Shown here piece by piece: positions 8,331 to 14,591 of a stretch of DNA of 16,051 nucleotides (positions are counted from its first letter, which is position 1; every line of letters begins with the position of its first letter). Both the position numbers and the translations under genes were made by a program. This DNA is from Nonomuraea sp. (lineage in GTDB: Bacteria > Actinomycetota > Actinomycetes > Streptosporangiales > Streptosporangiaceae): positions 1-16,051 of the forward strand of contig JABFVJ010000160.1 in the NCBI GenBank assembly GCA_013362835.1, written 5' to 3'. Below the pieces are notes generated by a model. That model was not told the origin of the DNA. It searched no databases and saw only the letters and a list, made by a program, of their open reading frames with translations.

Positions 8331-10097
8331 TCAGCCGATATGCACGTGTTTACGGGCGAATTCCAGCTGGAGGGCGGTTTGGGCGATGCGTTCGGCCATC
8401 ACGAGGGAGCCGCGAATGGCGTCATAGGTGTAAATTTCGTGCTCGCGCCCGTGCTCGGCGAGTTTGGCCACGTATTTCTCGATCTGGCGTAGCGGGCAGC
8501 GGGTGTCGTTCTCGCCGGTGAGGATCAGCAGCGGGCTCTTGACCTGGTCCACGTACGTGATCGGCGAGCAGGCGGCGTAGCGCTCGGGCTGCTCGTCCGG
8601 CGAGCCGCCGAGCAGCGCGCGGTGGTAGGCGCGCAGGCTCTCCGCCTCGTCCTCGTAGGAGGTCTGGTGGCAGGCGATGGGCACCGCGGCGATGCCCGCG
8701 GCCCACAGGCCGGGCTGGACGCCGAGGCCGAGCAGCGTCAGGTAGCCGCCCCAGGCCGCGCCCGCGAGCACGGTCCTGCCGGGATCGATCGTGCCCCGGT
8801 CGACCAGCCACTGGCGCACGGCCGCCACGTCGGACAGCTCGATGTGGCCCACGTCGCCGTGCAGCGCGTCGCGCCAGGCCGAGCCGTAGCCGGTCGAGCC
8901 CCGGTAGTTGACGCGTACGACGGCGAAGCCCGCGTCCACCCAGGCCGCCACCTCGGGGGAGAAGGAGTCGCAGTCGTGCGCGGTCGGGCCGTTGTGCAGG
9001 AGGAAGACCGTGGGGTAGGGCGCGGCGCCGATCTCGGGCTTGGACACCAGCGCGTGGATGCGGCCGCCGGGGCCCTCGACGTCGACGTCCTCGACCGGGA
9101 CGCTGGGCGGGGCCGACGGGCCGCCGGGGTTGAGCACGACCTGGCCGTTGCTCGACCGGATGACCGGCGGGCGCGAGGCGCTGGACCAGGAGTACTCGAT
9201 GTGGCCGCCGGGCCTCGGGGCGGCCTCGTCGATCACGCCGTGGGGGGTGTCGATGAGCGTCAGGACGCCGCCCGCCAGGTCGTAGCGGTGCAGGTAGCTG
9301 CGGGCGCGGTGGTCGCGCAGGATCAGCAGGCCGCGGCCGTCGTCGTACCACTCGGCTGAGAGGTCGCCGGAGTCCTTCAGCCAGATCTCGCGCTGCTCGC
9401 CGGTGAGCGGGTCCCAGACCAGGGGCTCGTGTCGCTGGCGGCGTTCGTGCAGGGCGAGCAGGCGGCGGTCGCCGAGCACGGGGGCGAAGCGGAGGCCGTG
9501 GACGCCCTTGTCGGGGCCGTCGTAGAGCTCGCCGACGGTCTCGCCGTGCTGGTCGACGACGCGGAGCGCCGGATGCCGGAAGTCGCCGTACTCGCCGTGA
9601 TTTATGGCGATAAGTGAGCCGTCGAGGGACATGTCGGCGACCCAGGCGGCCTCGGCGTGCTCGTACAGCAGCTCGGCCGGCTCTCCGGGGCGTACGAGAT
9701 GGATCCTGAACGAGCCGCCGCTCGCCAGGCTGATGGCGGCCACGCCGGTCGCCGACAGCGCGATGCCGCCCGGCTGGCCGGGTGGCAGGCCGGGGGCGGC
9801 CAGCTCGCTCGGACCGCCCGCGAACGGCTGGCGCCACCAGGTGCCGAACTCGTCGCCGTCGGTGTCGGCGAACCAGTAGATCCACTGTCCCGTCGGGTCG
9901 ATCGCCGCGTACGCGGTGCCCTTGGGCCGGTCGGTGACCTGGCGTACGACGCCCGTCAGCCGGTCCCAGGCGTAGACCTCCCACGTGCCCGTGGCGTTGG
10001 AGCGGTAGATGCAGCGGTTCGGGGCCTGCCGCGCCCAGGTGGGCAGCGTCATCCTCGACGCGCGGAACCTGGCCTGCCAGCGTTCCTCCGCCTTCAT
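8331..10097 (-). CDS. Prolyl-oligopeptidase (S9) family protein lacking catalytic Ser and His
   Basis: The protein is 588 aa from ATG 10095-10097, with AGGGGG 8 nt upstream; the frame is open to 10334 but that extension has no family character. Residues ~10-320 form a beta-propeller (repeats such as GTWEVYAWDRLTG and IDPTGQWIYW). Residues ~335-588 form an alpha/beta-hydrolase domain with the S9 landmarks FLLHNGP, VNYRGSTGYG and the nucleophile elbow. At the elbow the sequence is GAAWGGY, so the nucleophile Ser is Ala448. The acid is kept (D531 in GENDTRCP). The expected His region reads YDAIRGSL, placing Arg562 where related proteins have GHG. No signal peptide or membrane segment is seen. 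The fold is intact and the frame unbroken, so it looks like a maintained pseudo-enzyme. It lies between the methyltransferase and the permease. Confidence 0.85.
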   Translation of the reverse strand: MKAEERWQARFRASRMTLPTWARQAPNRCIYRSNATGTWEVYAWDRLTGVVRQVTDRPKGTAYAAIDPTGQWIYWFADTDGDEFGTWWRQPFAGGPSELAAPGLPPGQPGGIALSATGVAAISLASGGSFRIHLVRPGEPAELLYEHAEAAWVADMSLDGSLIAINHGEYGDFRHPALRVVDQHGETVGELYDGPDKGVHGLRFAPVLGDRRLLALHERRQRHEPLVWDPLTGEQREIWLKDSGDLSAEWYDDGRGLLILRDHRARSYLHRYDLAGGVLTLIDTPHGVIDEAAPRPGGHIEYSWSSASRPPVIRSSNGQVVLNPGGPSAPPSVPVEDVDVEGPGGRIHALVSKPEIGAAPYPTVFLLHNGPTAHDCDSFSPEVAAWVDAGFAVVRVNYRGSTGYGSAWRDALHGDVGHIELSDVAAVRQWLVDRGTIDPGRTVLAGAAWGGYLTLLGLGVQPGLWAAGIAAVPIACHQTSYEDEAESLRAYHRALLGGSPDEQPERYAACSPITYVDQVKSPLLILTGENDTRCPLRQIEKYVAKLAEHGREHEIYTYDAIRGSLVMAERIAQTALQLEFARKHVHIG

Positions 10098-10214
10098 CCG
10101 GCGCGCCCCCTCCCATCGATGGCCCACGCCCTCCGGGTGCGGGATGCCGTCCAGTATTGCGCCTGAGTCGGAGAAATACTCGGGGAATGTGGGGGAATTT
10201 CGGACTAAATACCC

Positions 10215-10230
10215 CATCAGTAACATCAGT
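10215..10230. promoter_or_regulatory. Direct repeat CATCAGT-AA-CATCAGT upstream of the S9 gene
   Basis: Two exact 7-bp copies (10215-10221 and 10224-10230) separated by 2 bp lie in the 145-bp gap ahead of the S9 gene. They sit beside a possible -35 (TTGACG on the minus strand, 10241-10246) and an AT-rich candidate -10 (TATTTA, 10206-10211). The 9-bp pitch fits half-sites of a regulator. The two hexamers are too far apart (29 nt) to be one sigma-70 promoter, so the promoter itself is unresolved. Confidence 0.3.
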
Positions 10231-10242
10231 CGCAGACGCCCG

Positions 10243-11262
10243 TCAAGGAACGGGTCTTGATCGGAGCTCGGGCTCGAAGGTAGACAGATGAAACGCCGCC
10301 CTGACCGTAACTTTATTCTGGCCTTTTCTGGCATTCCGGCTGATATATCCGGATATGCGGGCTTCCAGCTCGGCGGGATCAGTGTGCCACGCGCTCGGCC
10401 CCATTCCCACGACCTGGGCCGTCTCCGCCTGTCCGAGCTCCATGTCGAACTCGATCACGCGGCGGTCGGTCTCCGCGAACCCGTCGAGGCTGCGGGCGAC
10501 CCGCCGATCCTTCTCCTCGTCCACCGAGAGCAGCCCCAGCTGCTCGACCAGTGGGCTCAGGTGCGCCGCCGCCGGCGTCGCGACGATCACCGCGCCACCC
10601 GGGCGCAGGATTCTGCGGAACTCCGGCCCGTTCCTGGGCGCGAACACATCGATCACCACATCGGCCACCCCATGCCGGATCGGGAGCGGCCGCCACACGT
10701 CGGCCACGAACGCCCCCAGCCTCGGATGCGCCCTCGCTGCCCGCCGTACGGCGTGCTTGGACACGTCGAACGCCATTCCGATGCCATCGTTCACCGCATT
10801 GAGCACGGTCGCCAGGTAGTGCCCGGTGCCCGCACCAGCATCGACGATCACCGGCGCGACCCTGCCCGCCGCGCCACGACCTTCGACGATCGCCGGCCCA
10901 ACTCCTGGACCGGCCTCCACTCCCGCCCCACGGTACGCGCTCGACCCGGGTACGTCATTCGATTCAGTAGAAGATTCACGTTTTTCTGGAGCGCTCTCCG
11001 CCCCCACGCGTGCACGTACCGTCGCGGCGAGCGCGTCGGCGAGCGGGGCGAAGTGCCCGGCGTCCAGGAACGCGGCCCGAGCGGCCACCATCGCGGGGCT
11101 GTCGGCGGTGCCGGGCGGCCGTGACCCGACGAGCAGGCTGACGTATCCCTGCTTGGCCACGTCGAAGGCGTGCCCCTGCGCGCACCGCAGCGTGCCGCCC
11201 GCGAGCTCCACGTCCGCGCGGCAGACGGGGCAGATCAGGTCATCGACGATGTCAGCCAGCAT
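10243..11262 (-). CDS. RlmA-family 23S rRNA (guanine-N1) methyltransferase with internal linker insertion
   Basis: The protein is 339 aa from ATG 11260-11262, with GGAG 9 nt upstream; the frame is open to 11343 but that would overlap rho and add Arg/Pro-rich filler. An N-terminal zinc site C11-x2-C14...C27-x3-H31, followed by FDVAKQGYVSLL, is the RlmA signature. The SAM motif I is VDAGAGTG (140-147). GMGPSAWH near the C-terminus is typical of the Gram-positive RlmA(II)/TlrB branch, which methylates helix 35 of 23S rRNA (G748 in known members) and is linked to tylosin-type macrolide resistance. Residues ~88-134 are an extra Ser/Glu then Gly-rich stretch between the zinc region and the SAM domain, coded partly by unusually AT-rich DNA. 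It starts 55 nt after the stop of rho and may be co-transcribed with it. Methyltransferase certain; exact base inferred. Confidence 0.83.
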   Translation of the reverse strand: MLADIVDDLICPVCRADVELAGGTLRCAQGHAFDVAKQGYVSLLVGSRPPGTADSPAMVAARAAFLDAGHFAPLADALAATVRARVGAESAPEKRESSTESNDVPGSSAYRGAGVEAGPGVGPAIVEGRGAAGRVAPVIVDAGAGTGHYLATVLNAVNDGIGMAFDVSKHAVRRAARAHPRLGAFVADVWRPLPIRHGVADVVIDVFAPRNGPEFRRILRPGGAVIVATPAAAHLSPLVEQLGLLSVDEEKDRRVARSLDGFAETDRRVIEFDMELGQAETAQVVGMGPSAWHTDPAELEARISGYISRNARKGQNKVTVRAAFHLSTFEPELRSRPVP

Positions 11263-11276
11263 GCGCCCATTCTCCA

Positions 11277-11291
11277 GCCGCCTCGGGCGGC
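11277..11291. terminator. Short GC hairpin in the rho/methyltransferase gap
   Basis: GCCGCC (11277-11282), loop TCG, then GGCGGC (11286-11291) makes a 6-bp stem in the 55-bp intercistronic gap. It has no T-run and lies 2 nt upstream of the methyltransferase ribosome site. It could be a weak terminator, an attenuating structure or an mRNA-processing signal. Confidence 0.3.
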
Positions 11292-11317
11292 GGGGCGCGG
11301 CGCCTCGATCAAGCGGC

Positions 11318-12430
11318 TCAGGCGGCCGAGCGCAGCGTCTCAAGCAGGAAGGCGGCGTTGGACGGGGTCTCGCGCAGCTTGCCGATCAGCATCTCCAGGG
11401 CCTGCTGCCGGTCCAGCCCGCCGAGCATCCTGCGCAGCCGCCAGACGACCTCCCGCTCCTGCGGGTGCATCATGAGCTCCTCGCGCCTGGTGCCGGACGC
11501 CTCCAGGTCCACGGCCGGGAACAGGCGGCGTTCGGCCAGGTCGCGGGCGAGGTGCAGCTCCATGTTGCCGGTGCCCTTGAACTCCTCGTACAGGCTGTTG
11601 TCCATGCGCGAGCCGGTGTCCACGAGGGCGGAGGCGAGGATGGTCAGCGAGCCGCCGTCCTCGACGTTGCGCGCGGCGCCGAAGAAGCGCTTGGGCGGGT
11701 AGAGGGCGCGGGCGTCGATGCCGCCCGTCAGCACGCGCCCGCCGCCGGGCGCGAGGTTGTTGTACGCCCGGCCGAGCCGGGTCAGCGAGTCGAGCAGGAT
11801 GACCACGTCGCGGCCGTTCTCCACCAGGCGCTTGGCGCGTGCCATCGCCAGCTCGGCGACGGCGGCGTGGTCGCGGTCGGGGTGGTCGAAGGTGGAGGAG
11901 AAGATCTCGCCCTGGATGGAGGCGCGCATCTCGGTCACCTCCTCGGGCCGCTCGCCCACCAGCACGACCATGAGGTGCACGTCGGGGTGGTTGCGGCTGA
12001 TCCCGGCGGCCAGCGCCTGGAGGACCATGGTCTTGCCGGCCTTGGGCGGCGCCACGATGAGGCCGCGCTGCCCCTTGCCGATGGGCGCGGCCAGGTCGAT
12101 GACCCGGGTGCTCAGCGCCCCGGTCTCGATCGCGAGCCGCTCGGTCGGGTGGATCGGGGTCAGGTCGTCGAAGTGCGGCCGCTGCCGCCACTCGGCCTGG
12201 CCGTTGACGGACAGGACGGAGACGAGTTTGCTCCCGGCCACCGACGCGACGACGTGGTCGCCGGGCCGCAGACCGAGCTGCCTGACCTTCTCGGGGACCA
12301 GGCGGACGTCGCCGGGTCCAGGGAGGTGTTCCGCGCGGATGAAGGCGGACTTCTCGTTGACGTCGAGGAGCCCGCTCACCTGCCGTACGGGCGTTTCCGC
12401 GCGCTGCTGAGGGATGGTTTGCACAGACAT
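11318..12430 (-). CDS. rho: Short transcription termination factor Rho paralogue with altered RNA-binding and catalytic-loop residues
   Basis: The protein is 370 aa from ATG 12428-12430 (AGGGG 6 nt upstream). It covers the OB-fold and RecA-type motor of Rho and lacks both the N-terminal helical Rho_N domain and the long Arg/Asp-rich insertion usual in actinobacterial housekeeping Rho. Motifs: Walker A APPKAGKT (127-134), catalytic loop ERPEEVTEM (from E160), Walker B ILLDS (211-215), Q-loop LTGGIDARAL (234-243) and R-loop EEFKGTG (K285). Set against E. coli Rho from memory, primary-site aromatics are not kept (Phe62 to Ser28, Tyr80 to Arg43, Tyr110 to about Leu69), and Asp210 beside the catalytic Glu is Gly159. 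The hexameric ATPase core should work, but RNA recognition probably differs. The methyltransferase follows on the same strand. Small size and these changes suggest a second, specialised Rho. Confidence 0.9.
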   Translation of the reverse strand: MSVQTIPQQRAETPVRQVSGLLDVNEKSAFIRAEHLPGPGDVRLVPEKVRQLGLRPGDHVVASVAGSKLVSVLSVNGQAEWRQRPHFDDLTPIHPTERLAIETGALSTRVIDLAAPIGKGQRGLIVAPPKAGKTMVLQALAAGISRNHPDVHLMVVLVGERPEEVTEMRASIQGEIFSSTFDHPDRDHAAVAELAMARAKRLVENGRDVVILLDSLTRLGRAYNNLAPGGGRVLTGGIDARALYPPKRFFGAARNVEDGGSLTILASALVDTGSRMDNSLYEEFKGTGNMELHLARDLAERRLFPAVDLEASGTRREELMMHPQEREVVWRLRRMLGGLDRQQALEMLIGKLRETPSNAAFLLETLRSAA

Positions 12431-12436
12431 GATGAG

Positions 12437-12527
12437 CCCCTAAGGGGAGAAGCGCCGGCCTGGGACCGGCGAGTTCGGTGAAGAAGCCCGGCCCGGGAAG
12501 ATCCGAGGCGGGGCCGAGATGAAGAAG
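12437..12527 (-). promoter_or_regulatory. Structured, pyrimidine-rich leader of the rho gene
   Basis: The leader holds a small stem CCCC-TTA-GGGG (12437-12447) that includes the rho ribosome site, and a 6-bp stem CGCCGG-N7-CCGGCG (12453-12471). On the transcribed (minus) strand two copies of CTTCTTCA (12479-12486 and 12520-12527) lie 33 nt apart in a C/T-rich stretch. Such C-rich RNA is the kind Rho loads on, and autoregulation of rho by leader attenuation is known in E. coli. Autoregulation here is inference. Confidence 0.35.
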
Positions 12528-12559
12528 ACCAGCGGAGCTGACGCTCAACGCTTGTGGGG

Positions 12560-12587
12560 AACATACCACACGTCTCGCCCCATCAAA
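12560..12587 (-). promoter_or_regulatory. Putative promoter of rho
   Basis: On the minus strand a -35-like TTTGAT (12582-12587) and a -10 TATGTT (12560-12565) are separated by 16 nt. TGG directly before the -10 gives an extended -10 (TGn). Transcription would begin near 12553 and leave a leader of about 120 nt before the rho ATG. It is the clearest sigma-70-like element in the gap. Confidence 0.45.
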
Positions 12588-12672
12588 CGCCTAGCCCTCT
12601 TGGACTATTCCCGGACGGTTCTGGTGTGTTCTCCCGCGCGTGGCGGGCAGCGGGCGTGACAATGTTCTTCAT

Positions 12673-12708
12673 CGCACCGCGCCGCGAGGAAACGGCCGCG
12701 CCGGTGCG
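12673..12708. repeat. Inverted repeat in the rho / zinc-ribbon intergenic region
   Basis: CGCACCG (12673-12679) and CGGTGCG (12702-12708) are exact reverse complements. Three more pairs can form past a one-base bulge, leaving a loop of about 15-19 nt. Apart from this, the candidate rho promoter (12560-12587), and the two dyads at 12735-12761, I see no gene or clear element in the 379-bp stretch 12431-12809. Confidence 0.3.
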
Positions 12709-12734
12709 GAGCTCCCGTCAGCGCAGCGGCATCG

Positions 12735-12761
12735 TGTCAAGTGACATGCAGGACCCCTGCA
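12735..12761. promoter_or_regulatory. Two abutting palindromes upstream of the zinc-ribbon gene
   Basis: TGTCA-AG-TGACA (12735-12746) is followed immediately by TGCAGG-ACC-CCTGCA (12747-12761). Both are perfect dyads. They end 48 bp before the ATG of the 47-aa zinc-ribbon gene, a position typical of operators. Promoter hexamers for the gene could not be assigned with confidence. Confidence 0.45.
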
Positions 12762-12809
12762 ACTCGATGAGGGTTCCATAGAGACACACGAACTCCTTGG
12801 GGGATCACC

Positions 12810-12953
12810 ATGAAGACCGTCAACCACTGCCCGCAGTGCCACCACACGCTCGACGAGGGCCCGATCATCTACAGGTGCGCGCACTGCTGCCGCGCCGTCT
12901 ACGCCGCCGACCTCGAGAACGAGTACGTGCCGCGGCAGCCCGTCGCCGCCTAG
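12810..12953 (+). CDS. 47-aa zinc-ribbon microprotein
   Basis: This small frame starts at ATG 12810 with GGGGGA 5 nt upstream and ends at TAG 12951-12953. The product has two CxxC knuckles (C7-P-Q-C10 and C23-A-H-C26, with an extra C27) 12 residues apart, a zinc-ribbon pattern, followed by an acidic stretch and a short Pro/Arg tail. No other domain, signal peptide or membrane segment is present. A metallo-hydrolase gene follows after 9 nt, so the two are probably co-transcribed. Its function is unknown; small zinc ribbons often bind protein or nucleic acid. The strong ribosome site, intact knuckles and tight spacing make it a likely real gene despite its size. Confidence 0.75.
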   Translation: MKTVNHCPQCHHTLDEGPIIYRCAHCCRAVYAADLENEYVPRQPVAA

Positions 12954-12962
12954 CCTGGCGGG

Positions 12963-13703
12963 ATGAAGCACAGCCCGATCACCGTCTCAGGCGTCGAGGT
13001 GACGCCGCTCTGCGACGCGGTCGGCCCGATGGGCCCCGCGCTCCGAGCTCCACTCGCCGAGATGTTCCCCGGCTCCGCGTCCGAGGGCGACCCCTGGGTG
13101 CTGCACTTCCACTGCTACCTGCTGCGCGACGGCGCCGGCCGCCTCACCCTCGTCGACACCGGCATCGGCGGGACGGACTCCCTGGCGGCCACGTGGGCGC
13201 CGGTTCCCGGCGTACTGCTGGACGAGCTGGCCGCGGCGGGCGCGACGCCCGCCGACATCGACACGGTCGTCCTCACCCACCTGCACAGCGACCACGCGAG
13301 CGGCGCGGTCGCGGACGGCGAGCCGGTATTCCAGAACGCCCGCTACGTGCTCCAGCGCGCCGAGGCCGACTGGGCCTCGGGTGCCACGCTCGACCGGCTG
13401 CTCACCCCGCTCAAGGGCCTGCTCCAGATCGTCGAGGGCCAGGCCGAGGTCGCCCCCGGCATCCACGTCCAGCACACGCCCGGACACACGCCCGGCCACC
13501 AGATCGCCAGGGTCGGCGACCTCGCCATCACCGGCGACCTCGTCCTGCACCCGCTCCAGCTCGCCGATCCGGCCATCCGCTACGCCCACGACGACGACCA
13601 GGAGACCGCCGCCCGCACCAGGGCCGAGGTCCTGGAAGCGCTCAGGGCCGAGCGGGCGATGATCGCGACCGCGCATTTCAGCGAGCCGTTCATGCGTCTT
13701 TGA
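12963..13703 (+). CDS. MBL-fold (metallo-beta-lactamase superfamily) metal hydrolase
   Basis: The protein is 246 aa. The zinc motif HLHSDH is at 106-111 (H106, H108, D110, H111), with later ligands H175 (in HTPGHTPGH), D192 (TGDLVLH) and H238 (TAHFSEPF). VDTGIGG at 64-70 is the conserved beta-strand turn of the fold. The layout and length match small glyoxalase II/lactonase-like hydrolases rather than true beta-lactamases; no signal peptide is visible, so it is cytosolic. The substrate is not evident; lactone or thioester hydrolysis is plausible. The start is ATG 12963, only 9 nt after the zinc-ribbon stop and with no well-placed ribosome site (GGCGGG touches the ATG), consistent with translational coupling to the upstream gene. 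Confidence 0.88.
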   Translation: MKHSPITVSGVEVTPLCDAVGPMGPALRAPLAEMFPGSASEGDPWVLHFHCYLLRDGAGRLTLVDTGIGGTDSLAATWAPVPGVLLDELAAAGATPADIDTVVLTHLHSDHASGAVADGEPVFQNARYVLQRAEADWASGATLDRLLTPLKGLLQIVEGQAEVAPGIHVQHTPGHTPGHQIARVGDLAITGDLVLHPLQLADPAIRYAHDDDQETAARTRAEVLEALRAERAMIATAHFSEPFMRL

Positions 13704-13727
13704 CCGCATACGGCACCATGGGCTCTC

Positions 13728-14591
13728 ATGAAGATTCGTGTTGTGGCCGGTGTCGCTCTCGGCGCCGCGCTCGTGGTCCCCTCCGCCGCGTCGGCGGCCA
13801 CCGCGCCCGAGTTGTCCGGCGCCGCCGTGTACGCGGGCACCGGGCAGCTCAGCCGCTACGAGGGCGAGCAGTGGAGCACCCTCGCCAAGGTCGGCGCGAT
13901 GCCGCAGTTCGCGGCCTCGCCTGACGGCAAGAAGGCCGCCTGGGTGACCGCGGGCGGCAAGCTCCAGGTCAAGGAGGGCGGCAAGACCGTCACCGTGGCC
14001 ACCAAGCTCCAGGGCGGCACGCCGTGCCTCACCCCCGTCTGGTCCCCCGACTCCACCCAGGTCGCCTACGTCGGCAAGGGCGACGCCGTCATGGCCGTCA
14101 AGTCCGACGGCACCAAGTCGCGCAGGCTCGGCGTCTCCAAGGGCGTGTGCCACCTGGCCTGGGCGGCGGGCGGCCGCTACCTCGCCGGCTACACCGGCGA
14201 GGCCGACGCCGTCTACCGGCTCGACGTGAAGACCGGCAAGTCGGTCAGGGCCAAGGGCGTCAAGCTCGTCACCCACGTGCAGAGCCTGTCCCCGAACGGC
14301 CGCGACGCCGTCGTGGAGTTCCCCGCCAACCCCGAGGCCCTGGGCGACGGGAGCTGGCCCACGGCCTTCAAGCCGACCGTCGTCGACCTGGTGACGGGCA
14401 AGAAGCTCACCCCGGCCGTCAAGGGCAAGCTGATTGGAGCGTTCTACCTCGCCGACGGGCGGCTGGTCGTCCGCGTGGCGGGCAGCGGCCACAACACGCT
14501 GGTCGTGCTGGACGCGGCCGGCAAGGAGACGCAGCGCGTCCAGGAGCCGGCCAAGGCCAGGAACCAGGCCCTGCTGCAGGTGCTGCCGTAA
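13728..14591 (+). CDS. Secreted protein with TolB/WD40-like beta-propeller repeats
   Basis: The protein is 287 aa with an N-terminal signal peptide: basic start MKIR, hydrophobic core to about residue 18, and an Ala-Ser-Ala cleavage site near residue 23. The mature part has repeated PD40-type blades: FAASPDGKKAAWV (61-73), PVWSPDSTQVAYV (103-115), LAWAAGGRYLAGY (143-155) and QSLSPNGRDAVVEF (185-198). Cys100 and Cys141 could form a disulfide outside the cell. No lipobox Cys or catalytic motif was found, so a binding or scaffold role is likely, but no ligand can be named. It starts 24 nt after the MBL gene with a weak ribosome site and may be read from the same transcript. Its TAA abuts the stop of the convergent kinase gene. 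Confidence 0.82.
   Translation: MKIRVVAGVALGAALVVPSAASAATAPELSGAAVYAGTGQLSRYEGEQWSTLAKVGAMPQFAASPDGKKAAWVTAGGKLQVKEGGKTVTVATKLQGGTPCLTPVWSPDSTQVAYVGKGDAVMAVKSDGTKSRRLGVSKGVCHLAWAAGGRYLAGYTGEADAVYRLDVKTGKSVRAKGVKLVTHVQSLSPNGRDAVVEFPANPEALGDGSWPTAFKPTVVDLVTGKKLTPAVKGKLIGAFYLADGRLVVRVAGSGHNTLVVLDAAGKETQRVQEPAKARNQALLQVLP

Noticed and set aside
8325..8332. 8-bp palindrome GACATGTC overlapping the S9 stop codon
   Set aside because: It is too short and isolated to call an operator or terminator; such palindromes are expected by chance.
10098..10334. N-terminal extension of the S9 protein to the upstream end of its open frame
   Set aside because: The extension crosses the methyltransferase end, has no domain or ribosome site, and the ATG at 10097 has a good purine-rich site.
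10826..12481. 551-aa plus-strand open frame across the methyltransferase and rho
   Set aside because: It is low-complexity, antisense to two clearly recognisable genes and crosses their boundary; it is a shadow frame.
12376..12564. 62-aa minus-strand frame overlapping the rho leader, considered as a leader peptide
   Set aside because: Its ATG falls inside the proposed -10 box, it has no ribosome site, and it overlaps the rho coding start in another frame.
12797..13924. 375-aa plus-strand frame overlapping the zinc-ribbon and MBL genes
   Set aside because: It is Arg/Pro-rich and out of frame with two motif-bearing genes on the same strand; it is a shadow.
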